From Amnibacterium sp. (GTDB lineage: Bacteria; Actinomycetota; Actinomycetes; Actinomycetales; Microbacteriaceae), in NCBI RefSeq assembly GCF_025463795.1, contig NZ_JAODBE010000152.1, positions 1 to 35,276 of the forward strand: a stretch of DNA of 35,276 nucleotides, in the 5' to 3' direction. The position numbers and the translations under genes are program-made. The notes under the pieces were generated by a model that worked only from the letters and a program-made list of their open reading frames with translations, had not been told where the DNA came from and did not search any database. Below, piece after piece: positions 15,367-23,684 of this stretch. Within the stretch, counting starts at the first letter, position 1. Each line of letters opens with the position of its first letter.

Positions 15367-15662
15367 TCAGGCCTCGCCGTCGACCAGGTCCGGGTTCTCC
15401 ATCGGGGACTCGAAGCTCTCGAGCCGCTCGCGCATGTAGGTGATCCCCTCCGCGTTGTCCGGCTCCGGGAGGTTGCCGGTCGCGGTCTCGATGAGCAGCA
15501 CCGTCCCGCTGTTGAGCAGGAATCCGACCTCGACCTCGTCGCCGTCCGCGCCGATCGCACGGAGGGTCAGGGAATCGCCGCGCCGGAGCTGACCGAGCAG
15601 CGCCGCGTACTGCGGCAGGAGATGGCGGCCTCGTTGCCGATCAGGAGCGACTTGTCCGCCAT
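15367..15662 (-). pseudogene. Frameshifted small gene upstream of DUF7882-like gene
   Basis: Translation from the ATG at 15662 gives MADKSLLIGNEAA and then runs out of frame to a stop. Shifting by one base near 15620 restores a long protein-like reading: LLPQYAALLGQLRRGDSLTL, RAIGADGDEVEVGFLLNSGT, VLLIETATGNLPEPDNAEGI, TYMRERLESFESPMENPDL and a stop at 15367, about 98 residues in all. The break fits loss of a single base before ATCTCC (EAADLLPQ expected). It is either a real pseudogene or a sequencing error. I do not know the function. Confidence 0.72.
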
Positions 15663-15761
15663 GGTGACGTGTTTCACCCCCCGACGGTAGGCGGTCGCCG
15701 AGGCCGCCGCGCGCCGTTGACAGGGTTTGCTACCGGTGCAACGCGCGCGCATCTGCCAGGG

Positions 15762-16025
15762 TCAGGCCGCCCGGATCCGCCTCGGCTGCTCGGCGGTCAC
15801 CTGCTGGGCCTCCGCGAGGTGCTCGAGCAGGGCCTGCGCCTCGCCCAGATCGTGGCAGCGCGCCAGCAGGGTGCCGGTCGTGTCCACGGCCTTGTAGCGA
15901 CGTCCGCGCTCCACGGTCCCGATCGGTCCCCACGGCCCGGTGCCGACCCACAAGTACTCGCCCAACCGTCGCCACTCGCAGATCGACGGAGTGGCGGTGA
16001 CGTGCCTGGCCATCGACGTATGCAT
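15762..16025 (-). CDS. Hypothetical protein (87 aa)
   Basis: An 87-residue basic protein with a compact alpha/beta appearance (CEWRRLGEYLWVGTGPWGPI, GTVERGRRYKAVDTTGTLLA, RCHDLGEAQALLEHLAEAQQ). No membrane or catalytic motif. ATG at 16025 touches the AAAAGGG sequence directly; the second ATG at 16013 has that sequence 12 nt upstream, so the start could be either. The open frame continues far upstream, but that part is low-complexity shadow sequence. About 200 bp without a gene separates it from the RibD-like gene. Confidence 0.62.
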   Translation of the reverse strand: MHTSMARHVTATPSICEWRRLGEYLWVGTGPWGPIGTVERGRRYKAVDTTGTLLARCHDLGEAQALLEHLAEAQQVTAEQPRRIRAA

Positions 16026-16225
16026 CCCTTTTCCCGACGACGAGTGCGGCGGCCGGCGAACGGACTCGGCCTCCGGTCGAGCGTTCCCGGTCTCGACGGA
16101 AGAACGGTAAGTGCGGCGGGGAGTGTCGAGGAGGGGGTTGCACGCCCCCCGATGCTGTGCAAGCGCGGGGGAGTCTCGCTCCGCCCTTGCGGAGCCGGAC
16201 CTGCCGCCGGCGTGGAGCCGGGGTC

Positions 16226-16981
16226 TCATGGGCCGGCGGGCCGGCGCGAGGCGCGCTGGAGGTCCCCCGCGTCCGTCGCCTGTCCGGCCGGACGTGCGGA
16301 GCAGCGAGGGGACAGGGCGTAGGTCAGCAGGGCGACGTCGCCGATCGCGCGGGTGCCGATCAGGTCGGCCCGGCTCCCCGCCGTCCACGGGAACCGGCCG
16401 TCCTCGACGAACCGCGGACCCCGATGGTCGCCGACGAACACCGGAGCGACGGCGAGCTGCAGCTCGTCGGCCAGGCCGGCGGTGAGGAACTGGGTCAGCA
16501 CCGAAGCGCCCCCTTCCACGAGGAGCCGCTCGATCCCTCGGGTCGCGAGATCGGTCACCAGGCGCTCCATCGTCGGCCGGGGCCCGGCATCGACGACCGT
16601 CGCTGCGGCACCGAAGCGCCGGCCGGCGGCCGGGACGGCCGGCCCGGCGCAGTAGACGAGGCGATCGGAGTCGCCCGCGGTGAAGAAGTGGGCACGAGGA
16701 TCCAGGGCCCCGGTCCGCGTCACGGTCACCTTGACCGGTGAGGGACGCCGCCTCGCCGCGACGCGAGCCGAGCGGAGGGCGGGTGCGCGGATCAGCAGGC
16801 GGGGATCGTCCTTCCGCACCGTGCCGGCGCCGACCAGGATGGCGTCGCACGTCGCACGCACGGCGTCCACGCGAGCGAGGTCGAGCGCGTTCGAGAGGTG
16901 CAACCGGCTGCTGGTGGCGTCGTCCAGGTACCCGTCCAGGGAGATGCAGCAGCTCAGCACGGTGTAGGGGCGGTCGATCAT
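16226..16981 (-). CDS. RibD C-terminal-domain (dihydrofolate reductase-like) reductase
   Basis: A 251-residue NADPH-dependent reductase of the RibD_C/DHFR fold without an attached deaminase domain. Signatures are CISLDGYLDDATSSRLHLSN at the N-terminus, ILVGAGTVRKDDPRLLIR, and LLVEGGASVLTQFLTAGLAD followed by ELQLAVAPVFVG. In riboflavin synthesis this domain reduces the ribosyl side chain of the pyrimidine made from the GTP cyclohydrolase II product. No ribE or ribH lies nearby, but a stand-alone ribA does (26778-27389), so I infer a role on a GTP-derived pyrimidine in a side pathway. The ATG overlaps the preceding stop (ATGA). Last gene of a five-gene operon. Confidence 0.9.
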   Translation of the reverse strand: MIDRPYTVLSCCISLDGYLDDATSSRLHLSNALDLARVDAVRATCDAILVGAGTVRKDDPRLLIRAPALRSARVAARRRPSPVKVTVTRTGALDPRAHFFTAGDSDRLVYCAGPAVPAAGRRFGAAATVVDAGPRPTMERLVTDLATRGIERLLVEGGASVLTQFLTAGLADELQLAVAPVFVGDHRGPRFVEDGRFPWTAGSRADLIGTRAIGDVALLTYALSPRCSARPAGQATDAGDLQRASRRPAGP

Positions 16982-17925
16982 CCGGTGGCTCCCTCCCGCG
17001 CGCGGCGGTGCCGGTGCGTCAGCGCCAAGGGGATCACGCCCGGGAGCACCGCGATCAACGCGAGCGCCCCGTAGGCGATCGCGGCGGTCACGCCCTGGGC
17101 GGCACCGAGCCCCGCCCCGGCGAAGACGACCGCGGCCATGCCCTCCCTCGGCCCCAGGCCGCCGAGACCGACCGGGATCGCCATGGCGGCCTGCACCGCG
17201 AGCGCGAGCGGCAGCAGCCGCACCGGATCGAACGACCCGCCGGTGACCACCGCCGCGAGCACGAACACCGATGCGTGCAGCAGCACGACGATCACCGAGG
17301 CGCCGACGACGGCGAGCACCGTCCCTGGCCGTCCGGCGAGCCGCTGCAGGTCCTGCCGGAAGGACGCGACCGCCCGCGCCGCCCGCCCGCCGGACCGCCG
17401 GGGAGCGGACCGCCCGACCACGAGCGAGCCGGCGATCACCGCGCCGAGCACGACCGCGACGACGGCGCCCACGAGCCGGAGTGGGCCCGGCGATCCGAGC
17501 AGCACCGCGGCGAGCACGGCCAGCTGCACGATCTGGGCCGATCCCCGATCCCACGCGACGACCCGCAGCCCGTGGAGCCGCCGCCCCGGCACCCCCGTCG
17601 ACCGGAGGCCTCGCTCCACGTCGCCCGTCACCCCGCCCGGAAGCACGCTGTTCAGCAGCTGCGACCGGTAGTAGGACGAGATCGCCGTCCTGAGGGGGAG
17701 CGGCGAGCCCATCGCCCGGCTGACGAGGGACCAGCGCCACGCCGACGCCACCGTCGCCACCGCGGTCAGCCCGAGCGCGACGAGCACCGCGAAGCCGGTC
17801 AGCCGCTGCAGGCCCGCGACGAACGGCCCGGCGCCGAACCGCAGCAGCAGCACACCGAGGACCGCGGCCACGGCGAGGCGGGCCGGCCATCGGAGCGACG
17901 GCACCCGGATGCTCATCGCTGCCAT
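16978..17925 (-). CDS. Lysylphosphatidylglycerol-synthase TM (flippase-like) membrane protein
   Basis: A 315-residue polytopic protein of the LPG_synthase_TM/UPF0104 family, related to the flippase domain of MprF. It has about eight hydrophobic helices and the family motifs RWSLVSRAMG, YYRSQLLNSVLPGGVTGDVER and IPVGLGGLGPREGMAAVVFAG. No lysyl-transferase domain is attached. Stand-alone members are usually linked to moving lipid-linked glycans or other polar lipids across the membrane. The start codon overlaps the glycosyltransferase stop by one base (TGATG), and its own stop overlaps the RibD-like ATG, so it is strictly coupled within the operon. Confidence 0.9.
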   Translation of the reverse strand: MAAMSIRVPSLRWPARLAVAAVLGVLLLRFGAGPFVAGLQRLTGFAVLVALGLTAVATVASAWRWSLVSRAMGSPLPLRTAISSYYRSQLLNSVLPGGVTGDVERGLRSTGVPGRRLHGLRVVAWDRGSAQIVQLAVLAAVLLGSPGPLRLVGAVVAVVLGAVIAGSLVVGRSAPRRSGGRAARAVASFRQDLQRLAGRPGTVLAVVGASVIVVLLHASVFVLAAVVTGGSFDPVRLLPLALAVQAAMAIPVGLGGLGPREGMAAVVFAGAGLGAAQGVTAAIAYGALALIAVLPGVIPLALTHRHRRAREGATG

Positions 17926-18935
17926 CACCACCCCGAGGTGCGCAGGCGCGTCACGGGGGCTGCCGCGAGCACGTCCGCGACGATCCCGGCCGTCGAGGAC
18001 CAGCTCCGGCGGTGGCTGCTGCCCTGCCGAGCCGCCGCGGTCAGCCGCCGACGGAGATCCGTCCGGGACAGCCAGACGCCGAGGGCGGCGGCGAGGGCGG
18101 CCGGATCGTCGGGACGCACGAGCAGCCCCGCCGTGGGGTCGATCGCCTCCCTGACCCCGCCCGTGTCCGTGGCGATCACCGGGACGCCGCACGCGAGCGC
18201 CTCGGCGGCGACCATGCCGTAGCTCTCCGTCCGGGACGGCAGCACGAGCACATCGGCGCCGGTGTAGAGCCCGTCCACCGGGTTCGCATGCCGGGGGCCG
18301 GTCAGCACGACCCGGTCCGCGATCCCGAGGTCCGCGGCGAGGCGGTGGATCCTCCGGGTGAACCCGGGGTCGACGTCGGTCGCGCCCACGAGCTCGCAGC
18401 GCCACGGGAGGTGGCGGATGCGCCCGAGCGCCGCGAGGAGCACGTCCTGACCCTTGTGAGGCGCGAGCGCGCCGACGCAGCGGATGCGCCGCCCCGTCGG
18501 TGAGGTGGCCACGAGCCGCGTCGGCCTGACCCCCGGCAGCGCGACGACGATCGACGTCGATGCCGGGAGGCGCCCGCGGATCCGGTCCCGCGTCCATGCG
18601 CTCGTGGTGACGACGGTGTCCAGGCGGCCGAGCAGCTCGTACGCGGCGCCCGCCGCAGGCGGCATGTGCAGCAGCGGCACGAGGCGGTGATCATCCCGCG
18701 GGTCCCACACGGCGTCCCGCTCGAGCAGCAGCCCGTCCACCAGCACCGGTTCGCCGGACGGGCGGCCGGCGAGGACCGCGTCGCCCCCCTGCTCCTCGGC
18801 GTCGAGCTCGACCAGCTGCGCGCGCCATCCGGCCAGCCGGAGCGCACCGGCCAGCTCCACGTCGTAGCGGTTCCCGCCACTCGGATGCCGGCTGTCCTGC
18901 ACCCCGGCCGGCACGAGGAACGCGACCGGGCTCAC
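17925..18935 (-). CDS. Glycosyltransferase family 4
   Basis: A 336-residue GT-B fold retaining glycosyltransferase. The C-terminal nucleotide-sugar domain shows VGALAPHKGQDVLLAALGRI, LVGATDVDPGFTRRIHRLAA, the GADVLVLPSRTESYGMVAAE EX7E region and ACGVPVIATDTGGVREAI. The N-terminal acceptor domain begins VSPVAFLVPAGVQDSRHPSG with a GGNRYD motif. Sugar donor and acceptor are unknown; with a flippase-like and a CDP-alcohol enzyme adjacent, a lipid-linked acceptor is plausible. The GTG at 18935 overlaps the PTPS-like stop by four bases (GTGA). The open frame reaching up to 19838 is a shadow. Confidence 0.92.
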   Translation of the reverse strand: MSPVAFLVPAGVQDSRHPSGGNRYDVELAGALRLAGWRAQLVELDAEEQGGDAVLAGRPSGEPVLVDGLLLERDAVWDPRDDHRLVPLLHMPPAAGAAYELLGRLDTVVTTSAWTRDRIRGRLPASTSIVVALPGVRPTRLVATSPTGRRIRCVGALAPHKGQDVLLAALGRIRHLPWRCELVGATDVDPGFTRRIHRLAADLGIADRVVLTGPRHANPVDGLYTGADVLVLPSRTESYGMVAAEALACGVPVIATDTGGVREAIDPTAGLLVRPDDPAALAAALGVWLSRTDLRRRLTAAARQGSSHRRSWSSTAGIVADVLAAAPVTRLRTSGW

Positions 18936-19330
18936 AGCGCACGCTCGTACGCGGCTGAGGCGGTCGGCGACTCCTGCAGCGTCACCGCGATCGACTCGAT
19001 CGCCGCGCCGTCGTCGCCGAGCGCGCCCGCGAGGAGCCGGTCGGCCAGCCGATCGGCCACGAGCCGCGCCAGCACCTCCGTCGTGGTGTTCAGCCCCGCG
19101 AGGTCCGGTTCCTCGTCGAGGTTGCGGTAGTCCAACGGATCCAGCACCGCCCGCAGGGCGGAGGCGGCGGCCCCCAGGTCGGCGACGACGCCCGCGGCCC
19201 CGAGGTCGCGACGCCGGAGCGTCGCCTCGACGACGTACGTCGCGCCGTGCAGCCGCTGCGCGGGGCCGAACACGGCCCCGGTGAGGCTGTGCGCGACCAT
19301 CATGTGGTCCCGAACCGTGATGCTGAACAT
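18932..19330 (-). CDS. 6-pyruvoyl-tetrahydropterin synthase-like protein, atypical metal site
   Basis: A 132-residue protein of the PTPS/QueD fold: MFSITVRDHMMVAHSLTG, GPAQRLHGATYVVEATL, GVVADLGAAASALRAVLDPL, DYRNLDEEPDLAGLNTTTEV and a final ITVTLQES-like segment (AVTLQESPTASAAYERAL). Classical enzymes bind zinc through three His, two of them in an HGH motif. Here His14 and His28 are kept but the third is Ala30 (LHGATY), and the usual catalytic Cys is absent; His9 might substitute as ligand. Glu120 is kept. It therefore probably acts on a different substrate, perhaps derived from the GTP cyclohydrolase II product. The start ATG is 3 bp after the dehydrogenase stop. Confidence 0.88.
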   Translation of the reverse strand: MFSITVRDHMMVAHSLTGAVFGPAQRLHGATYVVEATLRRRDLGAAGVVADLGAAASALRAVLDPLDYRNLDEEPDLAGLNTTTEVLARLVADRLADRLLAGALGDDGAAIESIAVTLQESPTASAAYERAL

Positions 19331-19333
19331 GGG

Positions 19334-20314
19334 TCACGTCCCTCCGTACTCGATCACCTGGCACAGTCCGGTCCGTCCGCCGACCGCCATCTTCGTGAGC
19401 AGGCCGGGCAGGCCGTCGAACGGCGTCGCCTCGGCGAGCAGCGCATCGAAGGCCGGATCCTCCAGCAGCCGCAGCGCGATCGCGAGCCGGTCCCGCGTCG
19501 TCCGGGCGCCCCGACGGGCGGGAGCCACGAGGCCGACCTGGCTGGACCGGATCGTCAGGCGGCGGGCGTGGAAGCCGCCGCCGAGCCGAAGCGTCACGGG
19601 GGTGTCGCCGTACCAGCTGAGGTCGGCGACCGTCCCGTCCGTCCGCAGCAGCTCCAGCGCGAGCTCGAGCCCGGCCGCCGTTCCGCTCGCGTGATAGACC
19701 ACGTCCTGGTCCCGGGGGGCGTCGTCGGGCGTCGCGAACCGTGCACCGAGCGGCGCGGACAGGGCGGCCCGTGCCGGATCGACGTCGACGACGGTCACCG
19801 TGGTCCCCGGCTGCCGAGCCGCCAGCCGGGCGACGCACGAGCCGACGAGTCCGCCGCCGACGATCGCGACGTGGTCGCCGACGAGCACGGGGAGGTCCCA
19901 GAGGGCGTTGAGCGCCGTCTCGACGATCCCGGCCAGCACGGCCCGGCGGGCCGGGACCCGCTCGGGTACCGGCGTCACCGCATCCGCCGGCAGCACGCTC
20001 GCCGTCTGGTGCGGGGCGAGGGAGAAGACCGTGCGCCCCAGCAGGTCCGCCGGCCCGGCCTCGACGACGCCCACGTTCAGGTAGCCGTACTTCACGGGGC
20101 CCGGGAACTCGCCCGCCTGGAAGGGTGCCCGCATCCGTTCGCGCTCGGACGCCGGCACGCGGCCGGCGAAGACGAGCAGCTCCGTGCCTCGGCTGACGCC
20201 GGAGAAGGACGTGCGCACCCGCACCTCGCCGGCCCCCGCATCGCGCAGCACCTCGGTGCGGATCTCACCCGCCCCCGGCTCGCGGATCCAGAACGCGCGT
20301 TCGCTCGTCGGCAT
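19334..20314 (-). CDS. MDR-family (zinc-type alcohol) dehydrogenase lacking catalytic zinc ligands
   Basis: A 326-residue medium-chain dehydrogenase/reductase. The catalytic domain includes TSFSGVSRGTELLVFAGRVP, where a Ser replaces the usual zinc Cys and no GHE motif follows; this SRGTE form is also known in BchC-like enzymes. The nucleotide-binding domain is VAIVGGGLVGSCVARLAA followed by an acidic VDVDPAR, suggesting NAD. Substrate unknown. It is the first gene of the minus-strand operon, with AGGAGG six bases before the ATG, and it diverges closely from the CDP-alcohol phosphotransferase gene. Confidence 0.9.
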   Translation of the reverse strand: MPTSERAFWIREPGAGEIRTEVLRDAGAGEVRVRTSFSGVSRGTELLVFAGRVPASERERMRAPFQAGEFPGPVKYGYLNVGVVEAGPADLLGRTVFSLAPHQTASVLPADAVTPVPERVPARRAVLAGIVETALNALWDLPVLVGDHVAIVGGGLVGSCVARLAARQPGTTVTVVDVDPARAALSAPLGARFATPDDAPRDQDVVYHASGTAAGLELALELLRTDGTVADLSWYGDTPVTLRLGGGFHARRLTIRSSQVGLVAPARRGARTTRDRLAIALRLLEDPAFDALLAEATPFDGLPGLLTKMAVGGRTGLCQVIEYGGT

Positions 20315-20394
20315 GCGCGTCCTCCTCTCCCGGCTGCGCCTCAGTGAACCCTTCGGCCCCGCTGATCGTCGTACCCGTCATAGGGAGAGACGAG

Positions 20395-21132
20395 TTGCAG
20401 GTGGATCTGGTTCGACGGGGTCTCGGAATCGCCGTGGTGGCGCAGGGCGGTGCGCTCCTCGTGCCTGCGGTCGCCGGGGCGGTCGAGCCGGTGGGAATCG
20501 CAGCGGGCGCCTGCTTCGGGCTGCTGTGCGACGTCCTTCTCGTTCGGGCACTCCGTCGCGACGCGGCGCCGCGGGTCGGTCTCGCGAACGCGATCACCTG
20601 GGCGCGGTGCGCGCTCGTCGGCGGAGTCGTCGCCCTCGTGGCCGGCGCGCCGGCCGGGCGCGGGTCCGTCACGCTCGTCGTGATCGCCGCCGTCGCGCTC
20701 GTGCTCGACGGCGTCGACGGGCGGGTCGCCCGGGCGACGGGCACCGTGTCGGCGCTCGGCTCGCGCTTCGACATGGAGGTCGACGCGGCGCTCGTCCTCG
20801 CCCTCAGCGTCGCGGCCGCATCGCGGGTCGGGCCGTGGGTGCTGCTCGTCGGGGCGGCGCGCTACCTGCTGCTGCTCGCGACCCTGCTGGTACCACGGCT
20901 CGGCGCACCCACCCCGCCGAGGCTGTGGCGCAAGGTCGTGGCGGCCGTGCAGGGCGTCGTCCTCACCGTGGTCTGCGCCGGCCTGCTGGGGCCGCCGATC
21001 GACGAGGGAGTCGCCCTCGCCGCCGCGCTCGCCTTGGCCTGGTCGTTCGGCACGCAGATCCACGGGCTGCTGGGCGTCTCCCCGGACGCGCGGTCCATCG
21101 TTGCGGAACCGGTCGATGCGCGAGTCGGCTGA
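20395..21132 (+). CDS. CDP-alcohol phosphatidyltransferase family membrane protein
   Basis: An integral membrane enzyme of the CDP-OH-phosphotransferase family, which joins a phosphatidyl or phospho-alcohol group from a CDP-linked donor to an alcohol. The diagnostic sequence is VLDGVDGRVARATG followed by SALGSRFDMEVDAA, giving the full DGxxDGxxARxxxxxxxxGxxxDxxxD motif. About six hydrophobic helices. The frame opens at a GTG at 20344, but that leaves only 29 bp for divergent promoters; AGGGAGA (20382-20388) lies six bases before a TTG at 20395 (LQVDLVRRGLG) and 12 before a GTG at 20401, so a later start is more likely. The stop overlaps the sulfatase-fold gene. Confidence 0.87.
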   Translation: MQVDLVRRGLGIAVVAQGGALLVPAVAGAVEPVGIAAGACFGLLCDVLLVRALRRDAAPRVGLANAITWARCALVGGVVALVAGAPAGRGSVTLVVIAAVALVLDGVDGRVARATGTVSALGSRFDMEVDAALVLALSVAAASRVGPWVLLVGAARYLLLLATLLVPRLGAPTPPRLWRKVVAAVQGVVLTVVCAGLLGPPIDEGVALAAALALAWSFGTQIHGLLGVSPDARSIVAEPVDARVG

Positions 21133-22756
21133 GCGGGCGGGAGCCGGCGGCGGGGGCCGGCGATCGGTCGCTCGCGTCGCCGGGGTGCTCCTGGTCTGGA
21201 CGGCCCTCGTCGTTCCCGACGCCGTGGCCGACCTCCGGCCGGCCGCCCTCCTCCGTCTACCCCTCGAGGGGATCCTCCTCGCGGGGCTCCTCGCCGTGCT
21301 CCCGCGGCGAGCCGGTCGGCTCGTCGCGGTCCTGTCCGGGGTCCTGCTCACGATCCTCACGATCGCCAAGGCCCTGAACGCGGCTGTCGGTGCCGGCCTG
21401 GGCAGGCCGTTCGACCCGGTGTCCGACGTCGGCCAGCTGAGCGCCGGCGCCGGCGTCGTCGCCGACGCCCTCGGCGTGCAGCCCGTGGCGGTCGTCGTGG
21501 TCGCGGTGGTCCTCGTCGCGGTCTGCTTCGCCGTCCTCGTTGGGGCGGTGCTCGCCATCGCCGGCGCCGTCCGCGCCCGGCCGCGCAGGGCGCTGCGCGT
21601 CGTCGCCGGCCTCACGGCCGTCTGGGCGGCCCTCGCCCTGGTCGGAGCTGCCCTCGTCCCCGGTGAACCCTTGGCGTCGACCAGCGAGGCCGCCTTCACC
21701 GCCTCCGAGGTCGCCGGCACGGTCGCCTCGGCGGCGGCCGTGCGATCGTTCGGCGCGGCGCTGCAGGCGCCGGATCCGTTCACGGCACGCTCGTCCGCGC
21801 TCCGCTCAGGGCCGCTGCAGGGCAAGGACGTGCTCGTCGTCTTCGTCGAGAGCTACGGCCAGGTGGCCGTGCGGGGCACCTCGTTCTCGCCCGGCGTCGA
21901 CGCCGCCCTGACCGCCGACACCCGCACGCTCCGCGCCGCGGGCTTCTCGGCGCGCACGGGCACGCTCATCTCGCCCACGTTCGGGGGGATCAGCTGGCTC
22001 GCCCACTCGACGCTGCAGTCCGGCGTCTGGGTGCCGAACCAGACCTCGTACGACCGGCTGCTGGCCACGAAGCGGCTCACCCTCACCCGCGCCTTCCACG
22101 CCGCCGGCTGGCGCACCGTGTCCGACGTCCCGTCCGACAAGCACCCGTGGGCCGCGGGGCAGCGCTTCTACGGCTACGACCGGATGTACGACGCCACGAA
22201 CGTCGGGTACGCGGGCCCGTCGTTCAGCTACGCGACCATGCCCGACCAGTACACGCTCGCCCACTTCGCGCAGGCCGAGCTGATGCCGCATCACGCCCCG
22301 GTCATGGCCGAGATCGACCTCGTCTCCTCGCACACGCCCTGGACCCCCCTCCCGCATCTCGTCGATCCCGCGACCGTCGGCGACGGGTCGGTGTACGACG
22401 GCATGCCGGGCGAAGGGATTCCGCCGGCGATCGCCTGGCAGAACCCCGCGACCGTGCGGGCGCTCTACGGCGAGTCCATCCAGTACTCCATCGACGCGCT
22501 CACGGACTTCGTCGTCGGGGCGCACGATCCGAACCTCGTGGTCGTGATGCTCGGCGACCACCAGCCGGCCGAGATCGTGAGCGGGCCGCACGCCGACCGC
22601 GACGTGCCCGTCTCCCTGATCACCGCCGATCCGGCCGTCCTGCAGGCGACCACCGGCTGGGGATGGGCGCCGGGCCTCCGTCCGGCGGACCATGGGGCCG
22701 CGTGGCGGATGGACCGGTTCCGGGACCGCTTCCTCGCCGCGTTCGCGCGCGGATAG
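21116..22756 (+). CDS. LtaS-like membrane sulfatase/phosphatase-superfamily protein
   Basis: A 546-residue protein with four or five N-terminal membrane helices (roughly residues 15-175) and an extracellular alkaline-phosphatase-fold domain. The metal and nucleophile region is readable: LVVFVESYGQVAV (metal Glu), a candidate Thr/Ser nucleophile in TLISPTFGGISWLAHSTLQS, MAEIDLVSSHTPW, and VVMLGDHQPAE (metal Asp-His). This layout matches lipoteichoic-acid synthase and phosphoglycerol transferases more than arylsulfatases. I infer that it modifies an envelope glycolipid made by its neighbours. The ATG at 21116 lies inside the preceding gene (17-bp overlap); a GTG in that gene could be an alternative. 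Confidence 0.88.
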   Translation: MRESAERAGAGGGGRRSVARVAGVLLVWTALVVPDAVADLRPAALLRLPLEGILLAGLLAVLPRRAGRLVAVLSGVLLTILTIAKALNAAVGAGLGRPFDPVSDVGQLSAGAGVVADALGVQPVAVVVVAVVLVAVCFAVLVGAVLAIAGAVRARPRRALRVVAGLTAVWAALALVGAALVPGEPLASTSEAAFTASEVAGTVASAAAVRSFGAALQAPDPFTARSSALRSGPLQGKDVLVVFVESYGQVAVRGTSFSPGVDAALTADTRTLRAAGFSARTGTLISPTFGGISWLAHSTLQSGVWVPNQTSYDRLLATKRLTLTRAFHAAGWRTVSDVPSDKHPWAAGQRFYGYDRMYDATNVGYAGPSFSYATMPDQYTLAHFAQAELMPHHAPVMAEIDLVSSHTPWTPLPHLVDPATVGDGSVYDGMPGEGIPPAIAWQNPATVRALYGESIQYSIDALTDFVVGAHDPNLVVVMLGDHQPAEIVSGPHADRDVPVSLITADPAVLQATTGWGWAPGLRPADHGAAWRMDRFRDRFLAAFARG

Positions 22757-23064
22757 CCCTCGAGGCGTCGACCGTCCGCGCGAGGCGGATCCGCTCAGCG
22801 AGCCACCGGGGCGCCCAGCGCGGACCGCGACGGTGGACGAGTGCGGTGACCACGGCGCCGGCGGCGCCCGAGCCGTGGGCGAGGAGTGCGACGCGGCCCA
22901 CCGCCGCCCGGTGGAGGCGGAGGCGGCGACGAGGCCGTCTGCGAGATCGACCCGAGCTCCCCGTCTCACACCCCCTGCCGGTCGAGGAGGCGCCAGGTGG
23001 CCACGAGCTGTCCGAGCAGAAGCAGGACGAGTGCGAGGTCGTGCTGAAGGCCTGAGCGACCCGT
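22757..23064. other. Gene-poor gap with minus-strand coding remnants
   Basis: No intact gene is seen in these 308 bp. On the minus strand three successive frames contain protein-like pieces: HDLALVLLLLGQLVATWRLL (hydrophobic), VRRGARVDLADGLVAASAS, and VGRVALLAHGSGAAGAVVTA with LVHRRGPRWAPRWLAERIRL. They occur in the order expected for one membrane protein broken by frameshifts, but no start codon is evident. A decayed gene is possible; so is chance in GC-rich DNA. Confidence 0.35.
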
Positions 23065-23098
23065 GACGGTGGGAGCCCGGCCACGGGCTCCCACCGTC
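23065..23098 (-). terminator. Strong 15-bp hairpin terminator
   Basis: GACGGTGGGAGCCCG and CGGGCTCCCACCGTC pair perfectly over 15 bp with a GCCA loop. It lies 21 bp beyond the stop of the minus-strand membrane-protein gene at 23120. No U tract is present. The symmetry means it could also stop transcription arriving from the sulfatase-fold gene. Confidence 0.72.
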
Positions 23099-23119
23099 CC
23101 GGTGCTGAGGGGGCCCGAC

Positions 23120-23536
23120 TCACCGGGCTCGCGGCATGGCCGTCGCGCGGCCGGAACCGACGAGGCCGGCCGCGCGGGCCAGCACGGCGCTCGTGATCGC
23201 GAGCACGACGATCGCCACCGCGTCGACGACGACCGTCTGCGGAACCAGGGTGAACGTCCAGTGCTCGTGGATGCCGAACAGCCCGACGGTGAGCGCGAGC
23301 AGCAGCGCGAGCAGGCTCGCAGCGGCGAAGAGCAGCCCGAGCACCGCCGCGGCCGGCAGGAGCCGGCCGCGGAGCACCAGCAGCGCGATCCCGAGTCCGA
23401 GACCGGCGACCGCGTTGAGCAGGAAGGGCGCGACGAGCAGCCCGCCCTCCCCGTCGAGCACGAGGAAGAGGTGGATCCCGCCGATCGCGAGGAGCAGGAT
23501 CGCGCTCGCGATCCTGAGGGTCCAGATGAACCGCAC
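23120..23536 (-). CDS. Hypothetical four-helix membrane protein
   Basis: A 138-residue integral membrane protein with four hydrophobic helices (about residues 7-26, 34-56, 60-88 and 99-125) and short loops, one carrying HEHWTF. The size and topology resemble small DoxX-like or DUF membrane proteins, but I cannot name the family. The ATG at 23536 is preceded by AAAGGAG at good spacing. It ends at a strong hairpin and is transcribed alone, 148 bp after the Cys-rich regulator gene. Confidence 0.82.
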   Translation of the reverse strand: MRFIWTLRIASAILLLAIGGIHLFLVLDGEGGLLVAPFLLNAVAGLGLGIALLVLRGRLLPAAAVLGLLFAAASLLALLLALTVGLFGIHEHWTFTLVPQTVVVDAVAIVVLAITSAVLARAAGLVGSGRATAMPRAR

Positions 23537-23684
23537 AGTCCGACTCCTTTACCGCTCGGGGCTTCACCGGCCGGAGGCCCTCACCTGGACGACGGATCAG
23601 GGCACCGGAAGGTTCAGTGCACGGCGCGTCGTCGGTGGGAGCGCCCGGAAGCGCCGGTTGCGGACCGGCGAGGCGCGCCGACCC

